64,000 bases of DNA. Source: Euptelea pleiosperma (Eukaryota; Streptophyta; Magnoliopsida; Ranunculales; Eupteleaceae). Below, piece by piece: positions 23,066 to 34,520 of the stretch. The notes beneath the pieces are model-generated. The model did not search any database, was not told the DNA's origin, and saw only the letters and a program-made list of their open reading frames with translations. The DNA lies in contig CM068547.1 of assembly GCA_035048495.1 (NCBI GenBank), positions 4,739,700 through 4,803,699 on the forward strand, given 5' to 3'. Numbering within the stretch: the first letter of the stretch is position 1; the number at the start of each line of letters is the position of its first letter. The translations under genes were made by a program, and so were the position numbers.

Positions 23066-23869
23066 GTACACCAAGGAGTTGGTCAAAAATTTTGGTCACC
23101 AGAACCCCTGACCCTTAGAAACAAAAAAAAAAAGGCATGATCGGATGATTTGATTTCCGGACCTTTACATGCATCACCCGTGAATTCTGGTCTTGACGTT
23201 ACGAATAAATAGGCTTTGGCTGACATGATGGAGAAGAAGACAGAAGCCAAATGGGGCAACTGGTTCGGCTATGTTATCTTCCCCTTCACCATTGGCCTAC
23301 GAGAGGATCCGTTGGATTATGTCCGTGAAGCGAAAGCAACCATTGATCGAAAGAAGCTCTCTCTTTTATCTCTCTACACATTCCTCTGTGGCTCATTGAT
23401 TCTTAAGTACTTTGGCGTTAAGGTATGAATCTCTCTCTTCTACTTCACTCCTTGGAGAAATTAATCAAATCGGATTGCATATCAAAGCTGCTTTTAATCA
23501 TTTTTTCAATGGTTGTAGGCCGCGGCTGCCCTATTCCATAGAATTCTTGCACACACGACAGTTACGTTCTCAAATGTTGTCGGACCACTTGAAGAAATCA
23601 GTTTCTATGGCCACCCCATGGCTTACCTTGCTCCCAGTGCTTATGGGATTCCACATGTAAGTGTTCCTCTATAAGTCTCAGCTTGAGGTGGATTGATTCA
23701 GTATGAATGTGGGTCATCCAGAGCCGCGCGTCTCTACCTTAAGGTCATTAAGGTGGTCGCCTAAGGGCCCTTGGCGAGAGAACGCGCATCCCCAGGCCAA
23801 GAGTAGTAACATAGTTGTGTGCTCAGAGTCTCCCCGTTCAATGATAATCAAAAACAATTATGCAGATGT

Positions 23870-24285
23870 CCGTCAAAATGGCATGCGGCACATTCTTTTG
23901 GGCTCACTGACCCACGAATGGTTGACCCACACTTTGGGGGACTTAAAAACAAAAAATCAGCGTGATTGATGATTTCTAGCCATTCGATTTGAGCATTTTT
24001 TTTAATAATGTATGCTTCATGATCAAATAGGCTATGGCCTCATTCAACTCATGAAAACTGCTCAAATCCAATGGCTAGAAATCATCAATCACGTTGATTT
24101 TTGCTGTGTAGATCTTTCAAGGTGTGGATCAAACACTCATGGGGTCAATAAACCTAATAGAGTGTGCCATGTAACCCAATGGCTAGAAATCACCAATCAT
24201 GTTGATTTTTATGTGTAGGTCCGCCAAGGTGTGGATCGATCAACCACTCATATGGTCAGTAGGCCTAGTAGAGGGTGCCATGTGG
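23870..24285. mobile_element. MITE of the ATCAGCxTGATT type, intron 6 of WSD-B (empty SINE site)
   Basis: Same element as 13176-13770 in WSD-A: GGCTAGAAATCACCAATCA and GTCAGTAGGCCTAGTAGAGG. The GGCCTAGTAGAG junction is uninterrupted here. Confidence 0.7.
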
Positions 24286-24289
24286 ATAG

Positions 24290-24475
24290 GGATGCAACTT
24301 GGGCGGGCTCGACCCGAGCCCAACAGGTTGTTGCAACATTAGGGTTGGGTTGTGTTGGCTTAGCCCTTTCAGAACTTGGGATGGGTTTGGGCTGGATTTT
24401 GGTAACCCGATCAATTTGAGTTGGGCTAGGGTTGAGGCTCGGCCAACCTAACCCAACCCGAGCCTGACATATGCA
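24290..24475. repeat. GGGTTGGG/CCCAACCC-rich hAT-like MITE remnant
   Basis: Begins AGGGATGCAACTTGGGCGGG. Repeats GGGTTGGG, GAGTTGGGC and the complement CCAACCTAACCCAACCCGAG. Resembles plant non-autonomous hAT elements whose interiors are pyrimidine/purine motif arrays. No clear duplication. Confidence 0.5.
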
Positions 24476-24834
24476 AATTAATTATATGTATTAGTATATC
24501 GACAAATGCAACAATCTATGCATTTTTGTCCTTGGCAAATTTCAAACCCTTGTGTGAGATTACAAAATGTGTCCTTAAAACTACATTTCGACGATTGTTT
24601 TTATTATTTCTTTAGTAACTTTTATCATGCATTTGAGTTCATAAATTTTCCTTTATCATGAAAATATCATGTTTTCTTTCATGAGATGTTGGAAATAAAG
24701 TAATTATTTAATGGTTAGTCATGTCCCGTCCCGTCCCGTCCCATATTGCTAACTAGGGGCGGAACTGACAAAACATCCAGTTCGAACGGTTAACTGGTCT
24801 TGATTTTAAAATATTGCCTAATAGTGTTATTCCA

Positions 24835-25175
24835 CTAGTAGATTTTAGCAAGGTTTAAAAAACGTTATGGACCGTTAAAACGCCCAAAAACTAACAGCTG
24901 TTATTTTCCGTTATAATGAAAATAACGACCATTATTTTCTGGAAAAAATTGTGAAAAATATCATTTTTTTCATTATTTTCTATTTTTGAAATTTTGAAAT
25001 TCAAATTTTAAAATTCAAAAATTGAATTTCAGCACCATTTTATCCGTTTTTTTCCCGTTATTTTCCTTTTTTCTATTTTTATCTGTTTTTGCCCGAGTGT
25101 TTTTTTCGTTGTAACGGAAAAATGGGAACGCCCCCAGTCCGTTGTTATAAAGGTCCCCTTTAAACCTTGAATTTT
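24835..25175. mobile_element. TTATAACGG-family MITE, intron 6 of WSD-B
   Basis: Positional match to 14520-14800 of WSD-A: AGGTTTAAAAAACGTTATGG on the left and GTCCCCTTTAAACCTTG on the right. The right end is better kept than in WSD-A. Confidence 0.65.
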
Positions 25176-25834
25176 AGTATACCTATTACTTAAGCAGACA
25201 TTTAGACAAATCCTAAAACACAGAAGTCCCTCCGAGTGCCACTCTTCGGGCCCACTGAAGGGGAGGTGTTTTTTTTTCCTGTCTCAAGTACTTTGATCTA
25301 TTTCTCTCTCACCCGTCAAAACGGGGCCAAATACTTACAGATGGATTTCTTTTGGCAGGCCCTTACAATTCATTTCCAAAGTTACATAGACAAGATGACT
25401 ATTGTTCTTGCAGTTGACCAAGACGTGGTTCCTGATCCTAACCAGCTTTGCGATGATCTAGTACAATCTCTCAAGCTCATCAAGGATGCTATTGTAGTGG
25501 GGAAGTGATAACATACATATGCACGTATGCCTTTACGTACGTAATTATGTTTGTATTTCGTAGTATTATGTAGAGGATAGAAGATAATCATATCACAACC
25601 GTTGTTTTCATCCTCTCAGGAACTTTTTTATTTGGAGTAGCGTAATAACTATGTACCCCCACACATCCTATTGTTGTGTTTTCAACTTCAAGTAATCAGA
25701 GATTACAGCCTTTTACAGGTATTATTATAGAGGTTATGATCAGCCCATATTGCTTCGAGGAGGGCTGATCGAAAGGCTAGAATCCAATAAACAGATATTA
25801 GTTTACGTTTTTAATGTATATGTACCTGTTTCTT

Positions 25835-26565
25835 GAGCCAAGGTTTCTAGGCGATTAGTGATTTCTAGGCGTTGGATTGAACTTATTTTCATGGGTTTAT
25901 CTCAACCGTGGCAATTTGAACAATATTTGAGGTACAAAGTTCCAAAGGTTTGAAATCACTGCCCTGTCATCAAGGCCGATGACGATGACAGGGTGCAATG
26001 AGAGCCACGTGGCATACTCTTAGAGGACTCTGACCGTATTGATGTTTTTCGAATCCCTATATGGACTTACAAACAAAAAATCAGATTGATTTGTGATTTC
26101 AAACCTTTGGATCTTTGTACCTCAAATATTGGTCAATAATGCTCAAATTTCACACGGTTAAAATCTACCCATGAAAACAATTCCAATCCAACTCCTAAAA
26201 ATCAGTAATCGAGCTGATTTTGGGTTCGTAGTTCCACCTAATGATTGGCCAAACGTCCATACGGTCAGAGTCCTCTAAGAGTGTTCCATGTGGCTCATAT
26301 CGTGCAATGTCATCGGCCTTGATGACAGGGCCCTGCATCAATTTTATTCTTGGTGAAACATCCATACGGTCAATCATCTAAGAGTGTTCCTCTAAGAGTG
26401 TTCCACGTTGCTCATATTGTGTCCTGTAATGGGAACCGGTCAAAAAAATGCCAGTCCCTGGAGAGTGGAGGCAGTACACCCCAAAAGATGCCATACGGTC
26501 AGTGTCCTCTAAGAGTGTCCCACGTGGCTCATATTGTGTCCTGTAACCGGAGCCTGTCATTTTAA
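25835..26565. mobile_element. Nested family-1 MITE fragments after WSD-B
   Basis: Holds two ATCAGATTGATTTGTGATTT-type arm sets, several CATACGGTCAGxGTCCTCTAAG blocks (26240-26285, 26370-26400, 26490-26515), and CCACGTGGCTC boxes at about 26005 and 26521. The right part repeats the short segment TCTAAGAGTGTTCCACGTTG. Confidence 0.65.
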
Positions 26566-27425
26566 GGCGGTAACTAGGGCGGTAACTGGAGCTCGACCCA
26601 TTTTATAATCGGAGAATTACTGTATCGTCCGTAGTGTGCGTCTCGTGGTTCGAAAACAGCCGTAGAAAAAATTTGATGACCATTTGATCGTATTTTTGGA
26701 AATCAAAGATGAAAAAGTCTCTTTGAAGACGGACGTTTGCTTTAACGTGTACCAGTGGACGAAAATACCCTTGTCCATCGCAGGGCTAGACGACCTCGTG
26801 TTCTATGTCCTCTGCACCTCGATTTTCGCCTTGACAAGTTATATCCGTTTTCAAGACTTTGAATTGAAGAAAGAGAACATAAGAAAACAGAGAGGAAAAG
26901 TAGAAAACAGGGAGGAAGAAGAGAAACGAAGAGGAAGTTCTAGCCCTGTGCTACCGACCTCCTTTTTTTGTTTAGAGATAAATAAGTTCTAGGTCTGCAG
27001 AGAGGAACGTGCGATCATGAATATCACTATAATTGATTTTTGGTCAAGAAAATGCGAGATACTATAATCGGAAAATCATCACCTATTGATTGAGGTGCAA
27101 TCTAATGCCCTGAAAATCATAATCCAATGCCCTCAATTGGATGAGTAACAGCACAGTATAAGCCACATGGTTACATTCTTAGAGGAATGTTTCATATGTT
27201 CACATTTAACCAATTGTTTGGGATACTCAAATCTAAAAGTTAGAAATCATGGCACGTCCAAAATACTTCTAATTAATAGTAGTATCAATATGTTAACTCT
27301 AATGCACCATGCATAAGAGGTCCTACAAGAAACTTAGAATAAATTGTGATATTAAGTATCGGAGTAACTGTTTAGGGGTATACAAATCTTAGCCATACAT
27401 GCCCTAGATAACGCATCTGACATCA

Positions 27426-28213
27426 TCAATCGTCGTGTAAGCGCATTTTTGCAATGTCTGCAAGCAAGTCACGACACATATCTGTTGATTGTCGAGCTAC
27501 TTCTAACTCAGCCGCAAGCGTACTAGCTGCAACATCTTCAATCCTTGACACAACTTCGACTTCAACTTTGTCGATCTCAGTCTTGGTTGTACTTGGCACA
27601 ACTGCTACGGCTTCAACGTTGTTGCTCTTGTCTTCATCAAACCAATGGAAATAGCCACAGCCCCATGACGAAGTCTGTAAACAAAATACAATTATTGTTT
27701 TATTATATATGACAAAACACATTGATGATAACACAGAAGTTCAATAGAACAAACCTATCTAACAATCGTCTTTGGGCAAACACAATACTTTTTGCCGGTA
27801 TTTTGTCCTTGCTTTATGCCAAACTTTGCATGGTCCATCACCACATGGACATGGTTGATATTCATTAACCCAAAGGAAAAACTCACATGCCGGTCTAATT
27901 GGACATTATTTTTGCTGCTACTACATCATTACATGTTTGTAAAGTGAAATGATGATAAAAGATGGTAAAACAACACTTAACATGTTTTAACAAAACAAAG
28001 ATAATGTCAACTCATATATATGAGAATCAAACTCACCCAATTAGGACATTGATAAAATAAACGCCCGGGGTTTTTACTTGTCCGTAAAATATGAACTTGA
28101 CATGGACCATTTCCACAAGGACATTTCACCACAGGGTATTGGGGCAAAGATAAGTTGTCAACTTGATGAGCCATGCGAAATTGATGCCAAGTGAGCGATA
28201 TCCTGTTACACAT
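27426..28213 (-). CDS. Double GRF-type zinc-finger protein carried in the MULE
   Basis: Three coding blocks on the minus strand: 28213-28035, about 27898-27755, and about 27680-27426. The first has CPCGNGPCQV then RTSKNPGRLFYQCPNW, and the second continues CEFFLWVNE, completing one GRF finger. A second finger follows as CPCGDGPCKVWHKARTKY, then CLPKDDC, then CGYFHWFDE across the next gap. The last block is acidic and Thr/Ala/Val-rich and ends at a stop near 27426. GRF fingers bind nucleic acid in other proteins; the role here is unknown. It sits downstream of the transposase, the position of an accessory gene. The donor after CPNW is GTGAGT, but I could not find an acceptor before block two that keeps frame, so the gene may be slightly broken. 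I do not know its start. Confidence 0.6.
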
Positions 28214-28589
28214 AAATTAGTGCAGACATAAGTTAATCAAATGTTAGAAAACTAATAAAACAATATGTAAAGATTTATGATTTCTACATGTGCACGTGAT
28301 TGGCTATATAGGGTTTCTACATGTAGCGCGATTGTGGCCCTGCTCCATGCATCGACTGCAATGGATAGGCCTCTTATCTAAACCCTATGACTCAATCCTC
28401 TTCTTTTTAGGTCTACCAGAAGAACGTTTCATTCTCAGAGGAAGCAAATTTGATAAACCGATCTCAGAATCATCACTTATGACACTATCTCTATTTAACG
28501 AAAGCATGTCATGTGTGTATAATGGTTTAATCAATTCTGCGTATATTCAATCTTGTGTTTCCCTCCGATAACAATCATCTACATATGTG

Positions 28590-30555
28590 TACACTGCCGA
28601 ATGAACTCTCTTCAATGCTGCACACGCATGCATGCATGGTAACATAGTAAGACTCCAACCGTTACATGTGCAACTCTGTGTCTGTAAATTTACTGAATGA
28701 TAGACTAGCCCCCGACGAACCTCATACTCGTATGTAGATGACTAGAGTGCCTCACAACACACACTATGATTTAAATTTTCTCGTAATTTCAATTCAACCA
28801 AGTCACCAACTCCTATTTTCCACACCTCTATTTTGTGCCTGTGCATGAGATCCAATGCTTGTGCATGTATGGTGTCTACTAAGGCCATGATGGGCATGTC
28901 TTGTGCTCCTAAAATCCACTTGTTTTAGGACTCTGCGTGGTTTGACGTTAACATGTCGTAACGTCTTACAGGGAACTTCACATTAGCCCAGTGCTCAGGA
29001 GCTTACGCTAACACCCAATCATGTGCTTCGGGTAAAACTCTTTGCATATCATCCAATGCCTTCTTGTAGTCCATCTCTAACTTTGAGTATGCAATTCGCC
29101 TAAGAGCATCTTTCAGGATGTCTTTACTTTGACAGACAACTGAAATCCTTTCAAAAATTCCAAGAAGTTCTCTGACAAATAACGAAAGCAATGTGCACGT
29201 AGAATATTTTCATAAACCTCTTCTACAGCACGAAGGATGTTAGGATTCCTATCTGACACAAATATTATATCTTTGTCATAATTGAGGACTTCCTTCAGGC
29301 TGGTAAGAAACCACTTCCAATCCTCATAAGTCTTTGAACCAACAATTGCAAAGGCAACAGGGAATATACCATTACCAGCATCAATCGCAATTGCCGCAAG
29401 CAAGGTTCCTTTGTGCATACATTTTAAGTATGTTCCATCGATGAACAAAATCGGTTGACAACCCGCTCTGAATCCTTGTAGTGACGCATGAAATGCAACA
29501 AAAAGTTGTTTGAATTCAGAGTCTTCACTTTTAGTCATGTATGCCACACTTCCTAGGTTTGACTCCATTATCCTTTGACAAAACCACGGGAGTCGTTTGT
29601 ACGAATCTTTTGGAGCCCCATGAATTTCTTCCTTCGCAGCCTCTTTACCCCATCAGGCTTGTTCGTAAGACATGGGAAGGTCATATCCTTGAAAGAAGTC
29701 ACGTACGATCTCTCTAGGCTAGTATCCAAGAGTGTCTCAAACTTTCTCTTCGATTACACTTGCTATCATCTTCTTTGAAGTTCGCAACTTCGTCATCACT
29801 GTATCCTTGACTGGGTGTGAGTGCAAGTTGTCGTACTTGTAAATGATGAACTGATCTGCCCCACGTACACTACTAGCAAATAACTTTCATCCACACTACA
29901 CTTCGCCTTCACTCGTTCTTTGATATTCTTTATGAAGGCATATGCAAATCGATGTGCTATAGAAAATTTGTTCAACTCTAATATAAAATGAGCAACGTTA
30001 TGGAAGATTTGACCAACTCCTGTAATGTTATCCTCCCATAAGTTGCTCATGAGTTGTTCACTTCCACGAACATTTACGGAAGATTGACTAGCATTGCCGA
30101 CTGATAGGTTAGGTGGTGTAATGATTGCACTTGCACTACAGAACAAATATAAGACATATGGTCAAAATCATTAATTAATTGGTTAATATCACAAATCGTA
30201 TATAATGTTCAAATGTTACCTTGTAGACTGTGGGAAAATCTCTAGATTCTCATCTTCTTGTAGTGCATATACAATTGTTGTCGTATCGTTGAATTTAATC
30301 AAATTTTGTAAGTCCATCTCATCCCGTAAACTAATCGGAACCGAACTGTGATACCTCGTGGAATACTTAAGGACTGTTCGACTTGGGTCAATGTTCAACT
30401 TCTTACAAACGATTGCAACAAAATCTTAAAACTTTGTTTCCATATCGAAGCAAATACCCATAATACTACCACCCTCATACTAAATAACACCATCTGACAT
30501 TTGACAAAGACAACCTCCGAAATGACAATAACATAATATCTCATTTCCAATGCTT
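28590..30555 (-). pseudogene. MuDR-family MULE transposase, decayed
   Basis: Domains in order on the minus strand. N-terminal MuDR block (30555-30216) starts MSSSIGNEILCYCHFGG and includes KLNIDPSRTVLKYSTRY. After an intron, the MuDR DNA-binding block reads VGQIFHNVAHFILELNKFSI then AHRFAYAFIKN (30146-29796). The MULE catalytic core (29568-29113) has FIDGTYLKCMHKGTLLAAIA and FVSDRNPNILRAVEEVYEN, carrying two of the acidic residues. A SWIM finger near 28700-28610 reads CTCNGWSLTMLPCMHACAAL, matching CxC-xn-CxH. At least four in-frame stops are visible (two in the N-terminal block, two between the core and the SWIM) plus frameshifts near 29800-29590 and 29150. It cannot make a full transposase. 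Confidence 0.85.
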
Positions 30556-30664
30556 GATGACATTATTGCACTGGAAACAATAAATTAGTCATTGAATATA
30601 ATAAATATACATAGTTTACCATTACATTATAGTCGTTACATTATAGTATTACATAACACCACTT

Positions 30665-31750
30665 GTCACCCATGTTAGTGAAATTTTGAATGAAAATTAT
30701 ACTGGTAAAACCACTTTCATTATAGTCATTACTGGTTTAATCACGTGTCACCCATATTTGTGAAAATTTTAATGCAAATGGTACTGGTAAAACCAGTTTC
30801 GTAAAAATGGTACTAGTTTAACCATTTCAACCACTTGTTACCCATGTTAGTTAAAATTTGAATGAAAATGCTACTGGTAAAATCAATTTCATGAAAATGT
30901 TATTGGTTGAACCAATCTCAACAACTTCTCGCCTATGTTAGTTAAAATTTGAATGAAAATTATACTGGTAAAACCAATTTCATGAAAATGTTATTGGTTT
31001 AACCAATCTCAACAACTTCTCACCTATATTAGTTACAATTTGAATGAAAATTGTACTGTAAAACTAATTTCATGAAAATATTATTAGTTTAACCGATCTG
31101 AATAACTTCTGACCAACGTTAATTAAACTTTGAATACAAATGGTACTGGTAAAACTAGTTTCGTGAAAATTGTACTAGTTTAACCATTTCAACCACTTGT
31201 TACCCATGTTAGTTAAAATTTGAATGAAAATGCTACTGGTAAAACCAATTTCATGAAAATGTTATTAGTTTAACCAACCTCAACAACTTCTCACCTATGT
31301 TAGTTAAAATTTGAATAAAAATTTTACTGGTAAAACCAATTTCATGAAAATATTATTAGTTTAACCAATCTCAACAACTTCGAAAATGGTACAATTTGAA
31401 TGAAAATGGTACTGGTAAAATTAATTTTATGAAAATGTTATTGGTTTAACCAATCTGAACAACTTCTGACCAACGTTAATTAAACTTTGAATGCAAATGG
31501 TACTAGTAAAACTATAGTTTCGTGAAAATGGTACTAGTTTAACCATTTCAACAACTTTTTACCCATGGTAGTTAAAATTTGAATGAAAATGATACTGGTA
31601 AAACTAATTTCGTGAACATGGTACTAGTTTAACCGTTTCAATTACTTGTCACCCATGTTACTTACAATTTAAATAAAAATGGCATTGGTATAACCAGTTT
31701 CATACAAATAGTATTAGTTCACGAAATTGGTTCTGCGTCCACCAGTTTCG
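30665..31750. repeat. Tandem array of a ~91-bp unit, about 12 copies
   Basis: ATGTTAGTTAAAATTTGAATG begins at 30844, 30935, about 31026, 31206 and 31297, spaced 91, 91, 180 and 91 bp. Each unit has TACTGGTAAAACCAxTTTC, then GAAAATGxTATTxGTTTAAC and CAACAACTTCT or CCACTTGTTACCC. TGGTAAAACCA and GTTTAACCA are locally inverted. It lies upstream of the MULE transposase, inside the element. Confidence 0.9.
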
Positions 31751-32827
31751 TGAACATGCTGCTTGTACTAACACGGAACTAGTTGATATAGATAATAATT
31801 ATACGGGTAACATAAACAGATGAATGTGATGAAATGAGGGGATGAAATGGAGACATAAAGAGAAAATAACTTGCGTATGGATAATGAAATGATGATATAG
31901 AGAGAAAATAGCAGCTGGAATGGTAAAAACAAAATCAGATGAGAAGACAAGAGACCATACCTTAGCTTGCTTCGGTTGCTACCTTTCAGTGGTTGATGTA
32001 GCTTTCTTCGTCTTACCTTAATTTGCGGACGTGTAATGGTGCGGTGAAATGGCAAGGAAAAGCGAATAAGAATGGCATGAAAAGCTATGGAGCTTGCGCT
32101 ACCAACTTGTAAATGGCATGGAAGATGGAGTGAAGTTCAGGAAATGGAGGGAATGGAAGGAAGTTCAGCAAATGGAGTGACATGACGAGTGACTGATGTA
32201 CGTACGGTTCGTCAGCCACCCTCATGTCAAACTTACAATACAGGCGCATGCTTGAGGGTAGTATGGGTATTTCCTAAATATTTGGACGATAAATGAAAGA
32301 AAGGTCTAAATGGTCCAACGTTTTGCCTAATGTGTCCACACTTTTTTCACGGGTATCTATCGGCCTGCATTTTTATAAAAAAGGACTGTACGGTAATTTT
32401 TCCTTTTATAATTCTGCGAGTACTTAACTTATTGCTCGCTGTGAGTCACAGCTTCCGCATTAATGTGTACCACTTTCGAATGTGAGGTGATGGGCCTGGA
32501 ACATGTCGTTTTCGTCCTTCTTGCGAAGTGTCTTCTAGCAGATTCGTGGGCCCACCGTTGTTTGGTCCCATTTGAGTGATACATGTGTTAAATCTGACCT
32601 GCATGTGTTCCACGTGTGCATGCACATAATTGTAGCTGTTGGCTTTGTCTACGTAATGTTGATCAGTCATATTTACGAAAGAGCCAGTGAGCTGCTGACT
32701 ACTCTTTAATGTTTGTTTTTATATTTGTTTTTCTGTACATGGCAAACCTGGAAATATGGAGGGAAAACTTCAATCGGCCCACGTGCCTCCTTCAAGATGG
32801 TAGCGAATGCCATCCACCCGTTTGTGT

Positions 32828-32997
32828 GAGTAAAACTTCTGTCACATTCGGATTGCAAATCACACAAACACAGCCAATGAGTTCTCGGCACGTACACCTA
32901 AAAAGCAAAATACGTTGCAAAGCACTTGTGTACGTGCCGAGAACTCATTGGCTTGTGATTGTGTGATTTACAATTTCGTGTGATAGAAGTTTTACTC
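32828..32997. mobile_element. 170-bp near-perfect foldback MITE (GAGTAAAAC type)
   Basis: GAGTAAAACTTCTGTCACAT to GATAGAAGTTTTACTC. The two halves (AGCCAATGAGTTCTCGGCAC and its complement) form one long hairpin with almost no loop. Flanks CGTTTGTGT and CGTTTGTGG match at 8 of 9 positions, so Mutator-like. Confidence 0.85.
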
Positions 32998-33285
32998 CGT
33001 TTGTGGGTCTGTAGCAAGGATGAAAGTCTCGGGATCCGCGGGATCGGTCCGATCCAGAAAAGAATAGGCCCAATTTGAAAATCCTTTGCAAAACAGCTTG
33101 TTACATCAGCGGTGGGATCCGATCACGATCGTGGTTCTCAAATCTCATGGCTGAAAATCACCAATGTTTGAATCTAACGGTCAGAAATCATCTGATGGAA
33201 AACGTTGGAATCCAAATGGCTGTAGATCACGAATCCGACTGATTATTGGTGTATAGATCCATCACGAAGAAGGGCCACTTTGGTG

Positions 33286-33839
33286 CGGCCCTTCTTAAAT
33301 TGAAGATATTGCCCAACTATCAAATTGATTGGTGGCCATAGACAGGCGAGGTGTTTGATTTTCTTTTGGGTCACGATGTAACAAGCTGTAGCTCATGCTT
33401 TTTGGCATCAGCTAGCACCACTTTTGTTGCTCACCGCAGCAATATGGGCCCACTGACCGCTTGGATGTTTAGCCCACCCCGTGGTAGATATACACACCAA
33501 AAATCACCATATTGGTAATCTCTAGTCATTAGATTTTAACTTTTTAAAGTGTGATTCTAGCCGTTTGATTCAACCATTGTTTTGAGTACTAAATCCAACG
33601 GCTAAAAATCATCAAACAAGCTGATTTTTGGTATGAATGACTACCAAGGGGTGGGCTAAAGTCGCTAAACAGCCATGCGGTCAGTGGGCCCATGGTGAGT
33701 AATATAAATGGTGCGAGCTGACGTCAAAAGAGTGAGCTACAGCTTGTTACGTGGCGATCCAAAAGAAAATCAAACACCGCCATGTCAATATCCACCAATC
33801 AATTTGATAGTTTGGCTATCTTAAATCTAAGAAGGGCCG
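33286..33839. mobile_element. ~554-bp element with ~150-bp inverted arms, enclosing a second foldback
   Basis: Outer arms: CGGCCCTTCTTAAATTGAAG, CAACTATCAAATTGATTGGT and GATTTTCTTTTGGGTCACGA on the left, all mirrored at 33725-33839. An inner family-1-like foldback at about 33440-33715 has its own arms (GGGCCCACTGACCGC with its complement; GGCTAAAAATCATCAAACAA). Confidence 0.75.
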
Positions 33840-33866
33840 AATTAAATGAGTGGTCAGGCACATGAC

Positions 33867-34275
33867 TAGGGGTGTCAACGGGTCGGTTCCGGTTCGGTTC
33901 CTAAGGTGACCAGAACCGGTTCCTAAGGTGATCAGAACCGGAACAAACGGTTCCGGTTCTTATCGGTTCGAGTACTTATCGGTTCCGGTTCTCAAAGTGA
34001 TGGTACCAACCGGAACCGATTATGTAGTTTTTGTCAGTTCCAGTTTCGGGTATAACGGGTCCAATCTTGGTAATATGAGAATTTTTACACTATATTTATA
34101 TATTGGTTCCGGTTCTTATCGGTTTCGGTTCCATATTAGAGTACCGGAACCGTAACCATTAGTTTCCGGTTTGGTTCCGGTTCCGGTTCTTTTTAATCGG
34201 TTCCCAAAAATGTGGTACCGGAACTGGTGTTTTCGGTTCCGGTTCCGGTTAAATCGGGTAAAATTGACACCCCTA
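33867..34275. mobile_element. 409-bp hAT-type MITE with a GGTTCCGGTT array
   Basis: Ends TAGGGGTGTCAA and its exact complement, fitting the hAT end rule (YARNG). Perfect 8-bp duplication CACATGAC at 33859-33866 and 34276-34283. The interior is built from CGGTTCCGGTTCTTATCGG-like words in both orientations. Confidence 0.92.
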
Positions 34276-34520
34276 CACATGACAGGTCAGTAGACTAAGT
34301 TCTGAGTCTACTTTTACACAAGGACGTCTCTCCACCGTCAGATATACCTTGAAAACATATTTGCCTTGAACACGCTTTTCAAAGTGTATCTTACGGTAAA
34401 GAGACGTGGCTAGGATTTTTCTTCACCATGTCTTTGAGCAAAATCGACTCACTGGGTTCGAGCGAGTTAACTCAATATTTCGGTTCTTGCAAAATCCAGG
34501 GCATTTATTGATCTTATTCC

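Larger units (their letters stand above)
18071..25508 (+). pseudogene. WSD-B: WSD1-like acyltransferase, tandem copy of WSD-A with frameshifts
   Basis: Seven exons in WSD-A order: 18071/18159-18341, 19942-20513, 21228-21294, 21436-21545, 23213-23422, 23519-23656, 25359-25508; splice sites and lengths agree. The matching ATG (18071) is put out of frame by a 4-bp TATA insertion at about 18119-18124. A downstream in-frame ATG at 18159 (MANREVTDDEPLSP) could still give a short N-terminus like Arabidopsis WSD1. Exon 2 keeps HHSIGDG but has lost 1 bp near 20212, leading to a stop at 20278-20280; beyond it the other frame continues the protein normally to 20513. Exons 3-7 are clean, with NDVVLG, NVVGPLEEISFYGHP and the DUF1298 end. 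Probably a young pseudogene. A single base error in the sequence could make exon 2 whole, so this call depends on read support. Confidence 0.85.
26611..32403 (-). mobile_element. Mutator-like element (MULE), 5.8 kb, coding strand minus
   Basis: Outer ends GGAGAATTACTGTATCGTCC (26611) and, in complement, GGAAAAATTACCGTACAGTCC (to 32403). The flanks share TTTTATAAT (26601-26609 and 32404-32412), a 9-bp duplication with one extra base before the left end. Inside, from right to left, lie the 91-bp repeat array, a decayed MuDR-type transposase, and a GRF zinc-finger gene. Terminal repeats are clear only for about 20 bp, then weakly similar. It is dead as an autonomous element because the transposase has several stops. 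Confidence 0.8.

Noticed and set aside
26684..26992. 102-codon frame at the left end of the MULE
   Set aside because: Lies in the element's terminal region, ends in Lys/Glu-rich low-complexity sequence, and has no match to known proteins.
29796..30146. Possible separate gene upstream of the MULE core
   Set aside because: It matches the MuDR DNA-binding domain and is part of the decayed transposase.
30665..31750. CRISPR-like array
   Set aside because: This is a plant genome, the unit is a plain tandem repeat without unique spacers, and no cas genes exist.
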